DNA of 64,000 bases from Ignavibacteria bacterium (GCA_025612375.1 JAAXKN010000004.1:62001-126000), one strand, 5' to 3'. Shown: positions 42,730 through 52,584, numbered from the stretch's first letter. The notes: generated by a model from the sequence alone, not told the origin. Numbers and translations are program-made.

Positions 42730-43488
42730 ATGGATGAAGTAGTTTTATTAAGTATCAATGAAAACCCTGTTACAAATTCTCAGATTGTTGTAAGGCTGAA
42801 AGCCAAAGGCGAATATAAAAAAGCTCTTTCTGAACAGATGACTGCTGTTGCCTTAAAGGACTACGCCGGAAAAAACGGCATTTCAGTTTCTGACGGTGAA
42901 CTGCAGGAATATGCAGATAAAAAAAGAAAAGAACTCGGACTTTTCTCTGTATCGGCTACAGAAAAGTACTTCTCCAATCTGGGTATAAACATAGACCAGT
43001 GGAGTGACGGGCTTGAAGAAGAACTCTTAAAGGAAAAAGTGAAGAAAGCTGTTGTCACTGAGGAAAAGGTAAAGGAATACTTTGAATCAAACCGTCCGAG
43101 ATTTATGTGCGTCCCGCTGCACAGAATAGTCGTTAAAGAAAAACCTATGGCTGAGGAAATAAGAATGCAGATTGAAGATGAAGATGAGGATTTTTCAGCT
43201 CTGGCTAAAAAGTACTCAATAGATTCTTCCACGGCTTCAGCAGGCGGCTATATGGGAGTAATAAAAAGAGGTGCACTGCCCGTTGAAGTTGAAGCAAAAG
43301 TATTCAGCGCTTCGGAAAATGCTCTCAGCGGCATTTTTGAGGACTCTGAAGGGTATTCTTTATATAAGACCGGGAAAGTTGTTTATCCTGAACTCGACGA
43401 GACTATGAAGGAAAATATAACAAGTGGGCTCTTTGACTTGTGGACAAATAACCTCCTTAACTCTGCAGCAGTAAAATTCCCGAACTGA
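42730..43488 (+). CDS. PpiC-type (parvulin) peptidyl-prolyl isomerase, cytosolic
   Basis: The 252-residue protein starts with a SurA-N-like helical unit (about 8-108), homologous to the four units of the upstream gene. A parvulin domain follows (about 125-220; RPRFMCVPLHRIVV, FSALAKKYSIDSSTASAGGYMGVIKRGALP, VFSASENALSGIFEDSEGYSLYK). No signal peptide is present, unlike periplasmic SurA or PrsA. It starts 30 bp after the repeat-protein gene and is co-transcribed with it. PpiC-like proteins occur with C39-type exporters in some other bacteria. The likely role is to keep the glycine-rich precursors foldable or exportable. Confidence 0.88.
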   Translation: MDEVVLLSINENPVTNSQIVVRLKAKGEYKKALSEQMTAVALKDYAGKNGISVSDGELQEYADKKRKELGLFSVSATEKYFSNLGINIDQWSDGLEEELLKEKVKKAVVTEEKVKEYFESNRPRFMCVPLHRIVVKEKPMAEEIRMQIEDEDEDFSALAKKYSIDSSTASAGGYMGVIKRGALPVEVEAKVFSASENALSGIFEDSEGYSLYKTGKVVYPELDETMKENITSGLFDLWTNNLLNSAAVKFPN

Positions 43489-43503
43489 TAACTTTATTCT
43501 TAA

Positions 43504-43546
43504 GTCCGGAAGGTAAAAAGCTGTTTTCAGTTTTTACCTTCCGGAC
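43504..43546. terminator. Strong hairpin between convergent genes
   Basis: GTCCGGAAGGTAAAAA (43504-43519) is perfectly complementary to TTTTTACCTTCCGGAC (43531-43546), a 16-bp stem with an 11-nt loop. It closes the isomerase transcript and may stop transcription from the opposite strand too. Confidence 0.8.
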
Positions 43547-43612
43547 ACATTCACTTCCCTAAATTCTCCAAAATTTGAAACTGTTAAAGAACAATAAATT
43601 TGCAGCTTACTA

Positions 43613-44725
43613 TTAAATTCCTGCATTTATATTAAAGCTGACAATGTAATAATTCCTGTTGAAGTGGTCAAAGCCCCAGCCGCCCATGCGCAGGTCGCCA
43701 AAAAGATCACGATAACTGTAATCATCATAGTCCGGAAGAGGGAGCCTGGTAAAATCTATGCTGAGTGTTAAAGGAAATGCAATATTGGCCAGTCTGCTAA
43801 GGGGAATTTCCAATCCTGCGCCATATGTTAGCTGATGAATACCAGTAACTGACCCGTCGGTAATCTGTGTGTCAAGAGTCTCGGAATAATGCCCGATTCT
43901 CAGTTTCAGCACTTCCCATAAAGATGCTTCCATGCCCAGCCTGACCTGGGAAAAATACCTGGTTTCAAAGACGTCCATATATTCCCCGGCCAAAAGCAGC
44001 TTTAATGGCCTTAGGTCATATCTGCCGGCTTTATCTGTCCTGAATTCATAGGAGGCACCAAGATGCATGATTGTTGGAAAATATATGCTGCTGTTATTAA
44101 AACGGCTCTTTACTTTGGAGTATCCGGCGTTAACAAGACTTAGCCCAAGATAAAGATTCTGATTATCCAAACTCCCCAAATGGAAACGTTTCAGAAGGCC
44201 CAGGTCAAAATAATATGTGTTAAGGGCAACTGGAGACAGATTGTCCCATAAATCATATTCCTTCTCAAAAAAGTAATTCAGGTTAACGCCCAAGCTGAGA
44301 TCAGGCAAAATCTCATTTGAATAGTTCAGCATGAATAAACGGTTGATGTTCCTGTCGGGAAAGTATTTCTCCTCGTCGGGCCTTCCTACAGAGAACGTGA
44401 AGTAGCTGAAACCGAAAGCCCCGTACTTCCCGGAATTAAAGCTGATGCCGTAGGTATTATAATATCCTTCAGTTTCCTGGGGATAATTGGGATTCATGTG
44501 TGAAACCTCAAAGTTCATGCCTTTTGAAAATGAAAGAGCCGCAGGATTATCAAGTATGGAATAAGGGCTTTCATGAAGTGTTACCTGCCCGCGCCCCAGG
44601 GCTTCACTTCTGGCATTCGGCCTTTGGTACAAAAGGATTCTTTCGGCGTAGCCTTCATACTGCTGGGGAAAACAATCTGAAGAATAAGAGATGATAACGA
44701 AAAGAATAAGAACTATCTTTTTCAT
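43613..44725 (-). CDS. PorV/OmpP1-like outer-membrane protein
   Basis: The 370-residue protein has a signal peptide (IVLILFVIISYSSDCFPQ), then the segment RSEALGRGQVTLHESPYSILDNPAALSF. This corresponds to the G-R-G-x-x-x-A-x-x-D-x-x-x-x-x-x-NPA start of the PorV/PorQ-UPF0164 family. Repeated amphipathic strands run to the C-terminus. Such barrels include the T9SS shuttle protein PorV, but many paralogues exist with unknown roles. It is a single leftward gene converging with the isomerase unit. Assignment to T9SS itself is not supported. Confidence 0.75.
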   Translation of the reverse strand: MKKIVLILFVIISYSSDCFPQQYEGYAERILLYQRPNARSEALGRGQVTLHESPYSILDNPAALSFSKGMNFEVSHMNPNYPQETEGYYNTYGISFNSGKYGAFGFSYFTFSVGRPDEEKYFPDRNINRLFMLNYSNEILPDLSLGVNLNYFFEKEYDLWDNLSPVALNTYYFDLGLLKRFHLGSLDNQNLYLGLSLVNAGYSKVKSRFNNSSIYFPTIMHLGASYEFRTDKAGRYDLRPLKLLLAGEYMDVFETRYFSQVRLGMEASLWEVLKLRIGHYSETLDTQITDGSVTGIHQLTYGAGLEIPLSRLANIAFPLTLSIDFTRLPLPDYDDYSYRDLFGDLRMGGWGFDHFNRNYYIVSFNINAGI

Positions 44726-45017
44726 TTTGAGACTCCATTTTTGTGGTATAGATGAATTTTAATGAAGTATAAGTATTCCGATAGTTCCGCCTTTTTTTTG
44801 AATAGAAGTAGACTTGTTGTACCTCAAAATTAATAACTGGAAAGGAAAATAGCAATGATCTGGCTGACTTCGCATTTTAGTTTCTGCTTCTTCCTGAGGG
44901 AAAGTGCCAATTGAAAATCAGGAACTTTTTACCTCCTCTTGCGTCAAAAATATTTAGAAATCATTATATTGTCTCTGATAAAATCAACTGCCTGTCCAAC
45001 AAATAAGGATTCAAAAA

Positions 45018-46739
45018 ATGAAAAAGATCCTACTGCCCGTTTTCATATTTCTCCTGGGAGTTTCCTCCTATGCCCAGGATGCAGCAAATAAGATCGAAAG
45101 CCTCATGGCCAAGTACAATGAGTACGGATATTTCGACGGAAGTATTCTTGTGGCAGATAAAGACAATGTTGTCTTTAAGAAGGGCTATGGAAAGGCTAAC
45201 ATTGAATGGAACATTTCAAACTCCCCGGATACAAAATTCCGTGTTGGATCAGTTACCAAACAGTTTACCTCAATGCTTATAATGCAGCTGGTGGAAAAAG
45301 GGAAGATAAGTCTTGATGGGAAAATAACAGATTACCTCCCTTACTACAGGAAAGATACAGGCTCCAGGATAACAATCCATATGCTCCTGACACACACGTC
45401 AGGTATACCAAGCTATACCTCTCAGCCGGGCTTTTCTGAAAGGATAAGCCGAATGAATTACAAGCCCGATGACTTTATTAAGGAACAGTGCAGCGGCAGC
45501 CTGGAGTTTGAGCCGGGCTCCCGGATAGTGTATAATAACTCAGGATATTTTATTCTGGGTGCCATAATTGAACACGTTACAGGAAAAAGCTACGAGGCGG
45601 CCCTCAGGGAAAATATACTTGATCCACTTGTAATGAAGAATACGGGCTACGATCATTCCGAAGACATTATTCCGAACAGGGCCTCCGGGTACGACAGGAA
45701 GGGAGATGCCTTCAGGAACACATCTTTCCTCGATATGTCGCTTCCTTATGCCGCAGGCAGCATGTATTCAACGGTTGAGGACCTCCTCCTGTGGGATAAG
45801 GCTCTTCAGACCGATAAACTTCTTTCCCCCGAGCTGAAGAAAAAAATCTTCCGGAAATATATGAAATTTGGTGAGATGTATTACGGCTACGGGTGGATGA
45901 CGGCTAAAAGATTTAACGGGCACGATTCACTTGATGTAATTGCACACGGTGGAAGCATAAACGGATTTAATGCAATGAACTACATGATACCTGAGGCCGG
46001 GCAGTATGTAATTATCTTAAGCAATGCCGGAGCTGCCCCGCTGGACAAAATGACAAACCAGATTATTAACATACTTAATGGAAAAAATGAGCCGGAGCCT
46101 CAAAAGCCTCTGGCCAGAATCCTCTGGAGGACACTTGAACAGGAGGGCTCACAAAGCGCCATTAGCAAGTTCAGAGAGCTTAAAAATAAAAAAGATGAAT
46201 ATGCCTATACCGAAGCGGAGATTAACAATATGGGATATAATCTCCTTTCCGAAGGCAAGACTGATGAGGCAATAGACATCTTCAAACTCAATACAGAGGA
46301 ATTCCCCCAATCATCTAATGCATATGACAGCTATGGCGAAGCCCTCCTTAAAAAGGGCCTGAAGGAAGAAGCTGCAAAGAACTACAGGAAGTCGCTTGAA
46401 CTGAATCCCGGGAATGAAAATGCAGTTAAGGTGCTTAAAGAGCTTGGACAGGGGGACTTCAGCTCTCCTGAAGTAAAGCTGAAGGAAAACGGGCTTAATG
46501 AATTTGCCGGCACTTATCAGCTCGCACCTGGATTCAGCATTAAGGTTACGGTTGAGGGCGATAAAATTTTCGGGCAGGGAACAGGCCAGCCACGCTTTGA
46601 AATGTTTCCTTTGTCTGAGGATAAGTTTTTTCTAAAAGTGGTAAACGCCCAGGTAAGTTTCCAGAGAAAAGACGGGACAGTTTCCGGCATGACGCTCTAC
46701 CAGAACGGGCAGAACCTCCCGGGAAAGAAAGTTGAGTAG
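45018..46739 (+). CDS. Secreted serine hydrolase (class C beta-lactamase/PBP-like) with TPR region
   Basis: The 573-residue protein has a signal peptide (LPVFIFLLGVSSYAQ), then a penicillin-binding-like hydrolase domain (about 25-355). The nucleophile motif is S78-V-T-K81, YNN (VYNNSGYF) and HGG (IAHGGSINGF) are the other motifs. Residues about 375-480 contain TPR-like helices (YDSYGEALLKKGLKEEAAKNY). The last 90 residues form a small beta domain similar to those following other beta-lactamase-family hydrolases. The family includes D-aminopeptidases, esterases and beta-lactamases, so resistance should not be assumed. It is a single gene. Confidence 0.88.
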   Translation: MKKILLPVFIFLLGVSSYAQDAANKIESLMAKYNEYGYFDGSILVADKDNVVFKKGYGKANIEWNISNSPDTKFRVGSVTKQFTSMLIMQLVEKGKISLDGKITDYLPYYRKDTGSRITIHMLLTHTSGIPSYTSQPGFSERISRMNYKPDDFIKEQCSGSLEFEPGSRIVYNNSGYFILGAIIEHVTGKSYEAALRENILDPLVMKNTGYDHSEDIIPNRASGYDRKGDAFRNTSFLDMSLPYAAGSMYSTVEDLLLWDKALQTDKLLSPELKKKIFRKYMKFGEMYYGYGWMTAKRFNGHDSLDVIAHGGSINGFNAMNYMIPEAGQYVIILSNAGAAPLDKMTNQIINILNGKNEPEPQKPLARILWRTLEQEGSQSAISKFRELKNKKDEYAYTEAEINNMGYNLLSEGKTDEAIDIFKLNTEEFPQSSNAYDSYGEALLKKGLKEEAAKNYRKSLELNPGNENAVKVLKELGQGDFSSPEVKLKENGLNEFAGTYQLAPGFSIKVTVEGDKIFGQGTGQPRFEMFPLSEDKFFLKVVNAQVSFQRKDGTVSGMTLYQNGQNLPGKKVE

Positions 46740-46744
46740 TACTC

Positions 46745-46782
46745 TTGCAGGGTCAGTCCTGGCAAGAGGACTGACCCTGCAA
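46745..46782. terminator. Perfect-stem terminator between convergent genes
   Basis: TTGCAGGGTCAGTCCT (46745-46760) pairs with AGGACTGACCCTGCAA (46767-46782) around GGCAAG. It lies between the stops of the serine hydrolase and the methyltransferase genes, with A-runs outside on the right. Confidence 0.75.
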
Positions 46783-46785
46783 AAG

Positions 46786-47568
46786 CTAATTATCAGCTGA
46801 AATTACGTAGAAGCAGGTGGTAATAAAAAAGTTCCTTACATATGGTATACTTGAAATTAAGGCCGACTGCTTTCTTGGCTTCATATTAAACTTTACTTCA
46901 TAGTTTGGATTTATGAAGTAGAAAAGCTTCCTGTCAACTTTATAGTTCAGCTTCTTTGTTATTCTTTCAAACCCTTCAATAGTGATCCTGGTCTCCTTTG
47001 TATCCAGCAGGTGCTCGATCAGCCTGTCGCTTTCATGGAAAGACTTTAACAGACCCGCGTATAACGGGTTTGGCAACAGGTGTATAAAAGGAGCCAGTGC
47101 CATAAATTTACTTTTGCACATCTGCTGATGGCCTCCGAAAGGCATCTGCCACGGCGGAAATGCAAGAAAAGCCTTTCCCCCGGGATTTAAGAGGTCCTTC
47201 ATCTTTGAGAGTATCTTCTCGTGCCCGTGGATATGTTCAAGGGCATCTTTTAAGATTATCAGGTCGAACTTTTCCCCGTTAAAATTAAATATGTCGTCAC
47301 AGATAAGACGGGCTCTGTTTTCTTCAATTTCTTTGGCAAATATTCTCTTCCCGGCTTCAATCTTTACAGTATCTATATCCACACCGGTTATGCGGCACCC
47401 ATGGTCGCTGAACGCCTTTAATATTCCTCCTTCACCGCTTCCGATCTCAAGTACATTCTTGTCCTTAAGAGGCATTACCTCACTTAAAAAAGGTAAAATG
47501 TATTTCTTTGCATTAGTATACTGCTGCTCGAAATATATATCATGGTTCATATGGAAATCGAAAGGCAT
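46786..47568 (-). CDS. Class I SAM-dependent methyltransferase
   Basis: The protein shows the SAM-binding motif VLEIGSGEGGILKAF, the acidic motif II ITGVDIDTVKIEAG, DLIILKDALEHIHG and LNPGGKAFLAFPPW. These mark the Methyltransf_11-type fold. The open frame runs upstream to 47649. The ATG at 47568 has GGAG upstream and begins just before the conserved region. The C-terminal part (about 170-260) is rich in aromatic residues and may bind membrane or lipid substrate. The acceptor is unknown, and neighbours give no hint. Confidence 0.85.
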   Translation of the reverse strand: MPFDFHMNHDIYFEQQYTNAKKYILPFLSEVMPLKDKNVLEIGSGEGGILKAFSDHGCRITGVDIDTVKIEAGKRIFAKEIEENRARLICDDIFNFNGEKFDLIILKDALEHIHGHEKILSKMKDLLNPGGKAFLAFPPWQMPFGGHQQMCKSKFMALAPFIHLLPNPLYAGLLKSFHESDRLIEHLLDTKETRITIEGFERITKKLNYKVDRKLFYFINPNYEVKFNMKPRKQSALISSIPYVRNFFITTCFYVISADN

Positions 47569-47758
47569 TGTAGGGAACTCCTTTAACTGGAAATATTTGT
47601 AAACTCTCACTGCTTTTGCAGCATTGTGCCATTTCAGATGGCAAATCATTGCTAAAAATAGGTAAAATTCAAATAAATCTAAAGTGTACTTTTCTTATCT
47701 TTTTTCATTATTATTGCATTTGCTGTATCAGAATTTCAATTAATTATTTTGGTGAAAA

Positions 47759-48556
47759 ATGAAAAAATCTGCTGCCTTACTGGCATTTATCCTCATCCTC
47801 TTAAATGCGTCTTTTGCCCAGGGAATTCAAAAGCTGAGGGTAATGACTTATAACATTCATCACGGACAGGGAGTTGACGGGAAAATTGATATTGAAAGAA
47901 TTGGCGGCCTTATACTTGAAAACAAAGCCGGCCTCGTAGCCCTGCAGGAAGTAGACCGCGGTGTGGAACGCTCGGGTAAAATTGATATTATGCAGATGCT
48001 TAATACCCAAACCGGTATGTTTATGGCTTTCGGAAAAAACATAGATTTTCAGGGCGGAGATTACGGCAACGGAATCCTTTCAGGATTTAAGATAGATACG
48101 GTTAAAAACCATCATTATAAAATGTTGCGTGAGGGTGAGACGAGAGGACTCCTCCGGTCTGTAGCCGACATAGGTGGCCAAAAGGTTGTGTTTATTAATA
48201 CCCATACAGGCGACAAAAACAGTGAGTCTGAAAAACTGATGAATGCGGGTGAAATTATTGACGTGCTGAAAAGCTGTGATGGTCTGCCTGTTATTCTGTG
48301 CGGGGACTTCAATGACCGCCCTAATAGCAAAATGCATGACAGCCTGGCTCAGTATTTTGTAGACGTGTGGCAGCTGCTCCATAAAGATGAAGGATTTTCA
48401 TTTCCTTCAACTAATCCCGACAGGAGAATAGATTATATCTATGTTTCAAAAGAGGCCTTAAGAAAACTAAAACCGGTATCAATAAAGGTGCTGCAGTCTG
48501 AAGCCTCAGACCATCTGCCTCTTTTGGCCGAGTTCGAGCTTTCAGAAGATAAATAA
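47759..48556 (+). CDS. Secreted endonuclease/exonuclease/phosphatase-family protein
   Basis: The 265-residue protein has a signal peptide (AALLAFILILLNASFAQG) and the EEP fold. Marks are MTYNIHHGQGVDG, VALQEVDRGVERSG (metal-binding E), NTHTGDKNSESEK, ILCGDFNDRPNSKMHD (D-x-N catalytic motif) and RRIDYIYVS with SEASDHLPLLAEF (final D-H). Secreted members are nucleases or phosphodiesterases, for example sphingomyelinase-like enzymes. It precedes the GH10-like gene by 62 bp and may be co-transcribed with it. Confidence 0.9.
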   Translation: MKKSAALLAFILILLNASFAQGIQKLRVMTYNIHHGQGVDGKIDIERIGGLILENKAGLVALQEVDRGVERSGKIDIMQMLNTQTGMFMAFGKNIDFQGGDYGNGILSGFKIDTVKNHHYKMLREGETRGLLRSVADIGGQKVVFINTHTGDKNSESEKLMNAGEIIDVLKSCDGLPVILCGDFNDRPNSKMHDSLAQYFVDVWQLLHKDEGFSFPSTNPDRRIDYIYVSKEALRKLKPVSIKVLQSEASDHLPLLAEFELSEDK

Positions 48557-48617
48557 CCCTTTATGCGACTGATAAAATTTAATTTCCCGTAGTTGAAAAT
48601 AACAGGTAAACATTGAT

Positions 48618-49763
48618 ATGAATAAAAGAGAATTTATAAAAATACTGGGCCTCAGCGGCCTGGGGCTCCTGGGAGGCAACGCCTTAAATGCCTTTTCGAA
48701 GTCACCGCTTTTTAATGCGGCAGAGAAGAAAAAAATAAAAAACTGGGCCTGGATAATGACAGACATAAAGACATCCGAAGACGAATGGAAAAAACTGTTT
48801 GCCCAAATGCGCGCCTCAGGAATAGATGCCGTCCTGCCCGAAGTCTACGACTCTAACTATGCTTATTATAAAAGCCGTCACCTGCCCGTCAAAGACGCCT
48901 GGCTTGAAAGGCTCCTTCCTATTGCAAAATCAGAAGGACTGGAGCTCCATGCCTGGATGAGGTCAATGATGTGCAACATCGGGGAAGTCAGACAGAAGCA
49001 CCCCGACTGGTTTGTCGTTAACAGAAAAGGGGAGTCTGCAGCCTTGAAGCCTGCCTATGTCCCTCATTATAAGTTTTTGTGCCCCACGCATCCGGAAGTT
49101 CAGGAGTTTGTACGTGAGACCGTAAGTGAACTCTCGCAGATTAAGGAGCTGGACGGTGTGCACCTGGATTATATCCGCTTTCCCGACGTCATTCTTGCCG
49201 AGAAACTCCAGCCCAAATATAACATTGTGCAGGACAAGGAGTATCCCGAATACGATTATTGCTACTGCGAACTCTGCCAGAGTGAATTTATGAAGAAGAC
49301 CGGTATCGACGTAATGAAGCTGGATGACCCTTCCACGAACGCAGAATGGAGGCAGTTCCGTTACGACAGAATTACAAACCTTGTTAATAATGTGCTGGTT
49401 CCTGAGGCCCGCAAATACAATAAGCCGGTAACGGCGGCAGTCTTTCCGAACTGGGAAGCTGTTCGCCAGCAGTGGTCGAAATGGGATCTGGATGGCTTTC
49501 TTCCAATGCTTTATCACGGTTATTATGATAAAGGCATCGGCTGGATAGGGGAGGAGACCAGTAAGGAAATAAAGTCACTAAGCAAGCCTGCCCCATTGTA
49601 CAGCGGATTGTTTATACCCCAGCTTAACCCTGCGGAACTGGCAGAAGCTGTTGAAACCTCTTTTGCCGGCGGGGCAGAAGGCGTTTCACTCTTCCTGGCA
49701 CATTCAATGACAGATGAACACTGGAAGAGCTTCAAACAGGCGGTCCAAAAAAGAATGGACTGA
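48618..49763 (+). CDS. Secreted GH10-like (DUF187-type) glycoside hydrolase
   Basis: The 381-residue protein begins with a hydrophobic export signal (KREFIKILGLSGLGLLGGNA) that has KR rather than the RR of a Tat signal. The main domain follows the family 10-like/GHL10 (DUF187) pattern: WIMTDIKTSEDEWKKLFAQM, GIDAVLPEVYDSNYAYYKS, LHAWMRSMMCNIG, GVHLDYIRFPDV and PMLYHGYYDKGIGW. Acidic residues D and E in HLDYIRF and PEVYD are candidate catalytic residues. The carbohydrate substrate is unknown. It follows the EEP-family gene and ends before a terminator. Confidence 0.82.
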   Translation: MNKREFIKILGLSGLGLLGGNALNAFSKSPLFNAAEKKKIKNWAWIMTDIKTSEDEWKKLFAQMRASGIDAVLPEVYDSNYAYYKSRHLPVKDAWLERLLPIAKSEGLELHAWMRSMMCNIGEVRQKHPDWFVVNRKGESAALKPAYVPHYKFLCPTHPEVQEFVRETVSELSQIKELDGVHLDYIRFPDVILAEKLQPKYNIVQDKEYPEYDYCYCELCQSEFMKKTGIDVMKLDDPSTNAEWRQFRYDRITNLVNNVLVPEARKYNKPVTAAVFPNWEAVRQQWSKWDLDGFLPMLYHGYYDKGIGWIGEETSKEIKSLSKPAPLYSGLFIPQLNPAELAEAVETSFAGGAEGVSLFLAHSMTDEHWKSFKQAVQKRMD

Positions 49764-49800
49764 AATAACAGATACGTTGAAACAACAGATGCGTTTTAAG

Positions 49801-49834
49801 GCTGCCATGAAAATGTTTCACGGCAGCTTTTTTT
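49801..49834 (+). terminator. Rho-independent terminator after the GH10-like gene
   Basis: GCTGCCATGAAA (49801-49812) pairs with TTTCACGGCAGC (49816-49827) with one A-C mismatch, followed by seven Ts (49828-49834). Confidence 0.85.
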
Positions 49835-49836
49835 AT

Positions 49837-50847
49837 TTATTTTCTGCCGCTTTTGCGCTCGCTGTCAAGCATGGACATCTGATGTTCATTATACCGGCTT
49901 CCTTTTGCGGCTCCCGGCGGTACGGCACGCTCAATTTCTTCCAGATCACTTTCATCAAACCTTACTTCAAGAGCTTTTAGGGCTTCTTTTAGCCTTTCAC
50001 GCCTGCGCGCACCAATAAGCGGTACTATATCACTCCCGCGAGACAGAACCCAGGCAATTGCAGCCTGTGCAGCCGTCAGGTTCCTCTTCTCCGCAGCATT
50101 TTTTAAGGCTTCCACAAGCAGCAAATTATGCTCAAGGTTTTCCTTGCTGAAGCGCGGGCTGTACCTGCGGAAATCGTTTTGGGCTACGTCGCGGTCTTTT
50201 GACCAGTGGCCGCTTATAAGTCCCCGTGACAAAACACCATATGCCGTAATTCCAATGCCAAGTTTACGGCAGGCAGGCAGAATCTCATCTTCAATTCCCC
50301 TTGATATGAGCGAATACTCAATCTGCAGGTCGCTTACCGGATGCACAGAATTTGCGCGGACAATGGTGTCTGCTCCAACTTCAGACAGCCCCACATACCT
50401 AACAAAACCGGCTTTTATCATATCTGCAATTGCACCCACTGTTTCTTCTATCGGGACATTCGGATCAATCCTTGCCGGCCGGTAGATGTCAATGTAATCG
50501 GTTCCAAGCCTTTTTAATGAGTATGCCAGAAAATTCTTCACTGCCTGAGGGCGGGCGTCATAACCAAGCCAGTTTCCCTGAGGGTCCCGCATCCCTCCGA
50601 ATTTCACGCTGATGAGTATATTCTCCCGCGCTTTCCCCTTAAGGGCATCCCGTAAAAGCATTTCATTATGCCCCATCCCGTAAAAGTCACCCGTGTCAAA
50701 AAGGTTTATCCCTTCCTCAATAGCATTGTGAATTGTTGCAATGCTTTCTTTCTCATCAGCAGGGCCGTACAGGTCGGACATCCCCATTAACCCCAGACCC
50801 ATTGCAGAAACCTCAGGGCCATTGCTGCCAAGCTTACGCATTTCCAT
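49837..50847 (-). CDS. Aldo/keto reductase
   Basis: The 336-residue TIM-barrel protein shows AKR marks: [12 protein letters not shown] near the start, [15 protein letters not shown] with catalytic D and Y, ISVKFGG with catalytic K, and [12 protein letters not shown]. The usual catalytic histidine is replaced in IYRPARIDP, as in AKR13-type members, which keep function. NADP binding is suggested by [14 protein letters not shown] near the end. GGGAG precedes the ATG. It is a single leftward gene; the substrate is unknown. Confidence 0.92.
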   Translation of the reverse strand: MEMRKLGSNGPEVSAMGLGLMGMSDLYGPADEKESIATIHNAIEEGINLFDTGDFYGMGHNEMLLRDALKGKARENILISVKFGGMRDPQGNWLGYDARPQAVKNFLAYSLKRLGTDYIDIYRPARIDPNVPIEETVGAIADMIKAGFVRYVGLSEVGADTIVRANSVHPVSDLQIEYSLISRGIEDEILPACRKLGIGITAYGVLSRGLISGHWSKDRDVAQNDFRRYSPRFSKENLEHNLLLVEALKNAAEKRNLTAAQAAIAWVLSRGSDIVPLIGARRRERLKEALKALEVRFDESDLEEIERAVPPGAAKGSRYNEHQMSMLDSERKSGRK

Positions 50848-51111
50848 TATTATCTCCCTTTTTAGTCATAAATAATTATTTACCTCATCTGAAAACAATT
50901 TTCAAGGTTAATTAAAAGCAATTTTAGCCTGTGTTTACGGAGCGGTTGGATACCTCATCCGTTACAGCCGGTTTTACTCCTTGCCCCGGTAAATCAAATT
51001 ATGTATGTTAATTCAGACATTTTTTTTATTTGACTTTTCGGCCTGTAAATGAGAGGCGTGCCCGTGTGCCGGGTGAGTAAAATTAATAAATAGCTACTTT
51101 ACGAGGATATT

Positions 51112-52584
51112 TTGAGTTCAAAAATCAGCAAAATTCTGTTATTCATAAGCTTTCTTTTAGTTATTCCTTTCCTTAGCCTCCGCCCGCAGTTTATTCATGT
51201 AAAGGACAGCCATTTCATTCTTAATGAAAAGCCTTATTATTATCTCGGAACAAACTTCTGGTACGGGTATTACCTGGGTATTCCTGAACCAAAAGAAAAC
51301 AGGGAAAGACTTGTAAGAGAGCTTGACCGCCTGAAGGCTGCCGGAGTAGATAACCTCAGGATACTTGCCGGCTCTGAAAAGTCAGACATAAAAAACTCCA
51401 TTAAACCTGCCATACAGATCTTCCCCGGAGTCTATGATTCTACTTTACTTTCAGGACTCGACTTTCTTTTGTCGGAAATGAAAAAAAGGGATATGCATGC
51501 CGTTGTCATTCTGACTAATTACTGGGAATGGTCAGGCGGTATGGCGCAGTACTATTCCTGGAACGGGGGCGGAAGAGCGCTGGACCCCGCTGTGGATGAC
51601 TTTGGCGATTTTATGAACTATGCAGCCATGTTCTATAGGAGCAATGAGGCCAACCAAAACTTCAGGAATTATTTAAGCAGCCTCATCAACCGTAAAAACA
51701 TATATACGGGGCTTTATTATTATGAGGACCCTTCCATTATGGCCTGGGAACTTGCGAATGAACCCCGCCCCGGCACAGGCAGCCGGTACATAAGCTATTA
51801 CTATGAATGGATCGACTCCACTGCAAAGTTTATCCACTCACTTGATCAGAACCATCTCATTACTACCGGAAGCGAAGGAATAATGGGCTCTTTGGAATCC
51901 GAGAATATTTATCTAAGGGCACACAAAAGTAAATTTATCGACTATGTGACCATTCACGTGTGGGCCAAGAACTGGAAGTGGTTCGATTCAAAACGTTATA
52001 ACGAAACCTATAAGAACGCCCTGGCAAAGGCAACTGAATATATACAGGAGCATATAAGGCTTGCACGCAGCCTAAATAAACCCCTGGTAATGGAGGAATT
52101 CGGACTCCCAAGGGATAATGAACTCTTTACTGCCGGAAGCGAAACAACAGCACGGGATAAATACTATTCGGAGCTCCTTGACCTCGTCTACCGCAGCGCC
52201 AAAGAGGGATCTCCCTTGGCAGGTTCAAATTTCTGGGGGTGGGGAGGCGAAGGCCGCTCGCCAAACAGCGACTTCATTTGGCATGAGGGAGATCCTTTCG
52301 TATGCGATCCTCCAATGGAAGAGCAGGGCCTTAATTCTGTATATGACACGGATTCTTCCACAATTGAAGTGCTGAAAGAAAAGTCATTATTGATGAAAAG
52401 CCTGAGAGAAGATAGTACGGCAGTTAAGGATACGTCAAAAGGTTTTTCATTACTTCAGAATTACCCGCACCCTTTTAACAATCTGGCTGACAGCTTTACC
52501 CCTTCCCCCTCTATTTTATTGCCGCTTCTTAAGAGGACAGATAGGGCAAATAAGTGTACTGAATTTGACCCCCGTATTTTTTAA
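51112..52584 (+). CDS. Secreted GH5 beta-mannanase-like enzyme with disrupted T9SS tail
   Basis: This 490-residue product has a signal anchor at the start and a GH5 domain (about 30-430) of the mannanase type. Family blocks are YYYLGTNFWYGYYLG, GVDNLRILAGSE, VVILTNYWEWSGGM and GSNFWGWGGEGR. The acid/base is E217 (ELANEPRPG) and the nucleophile E329 (MEEFGLPR). A TTG with GAGG upstream is the likely start, since it puts the signal sequence at residue 1. The C-terminus begins like a T9SS tail (FSLLQNYPHPFN) but then continues into unrelated sequence and stops. Secretion by T9SS may therefore be lost. It precedes the large Ig-repeat protein. Confidence 0.85.
   Translation: MSSKISKILLFISFLLVIPFLSLRPQFIHVKDSHFILNEKPYYYLGTNFWYGYYLGIPEPKENRERLVRELDRLKAAGVDNLRILAGSEKSDIKNSIKPAIQIFPGVYDSTLLSGLDFLLSEMKKRDMHAVVILTNYWEWSGGMAQYYSWNGGGRALDPAVDDFGDFMNYAAMFYRSNEANQNFRNYLSSLINRKNIYTGLYYYEDPSIMAWELANEPRPGTGSRYISYYYEWIDSTAKFIHSLDQNHLITTGSEGIMGSLESENIYLRAHKSKFIDYVTIHVWAKNWKWFDSKRYNETYKNALAKATEYIQEHIRLARSLNKPLVMEEFGLPRDNELFTAGSETTARDKYYSELLDLVYRSAKEGSPLAGSNFWGWGGEGRSPNSDFIWHEGDPFVCDPPMEEQGLNSVYDTDSSTIEVLKEKSLLMKSLREDSTAVKDTSKGFSLLQNYPHPFNNLADSFTPSPSILLPLLKRTDRANKCTEFDPRIF

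Noticed and set aside
43613-44725. T9SS component PorV itself
   Set aside because: Only the general family pattern is seen, no other T9SS machinery genes are near, and paralogues are common.
45018-46739. Beta-lactamase resistance gene
   Set aside because: SxxK and YxN motifs are shared by many esterases and peptidases, and the TPR and C-terminal domain are not typical of resistance enzymes.
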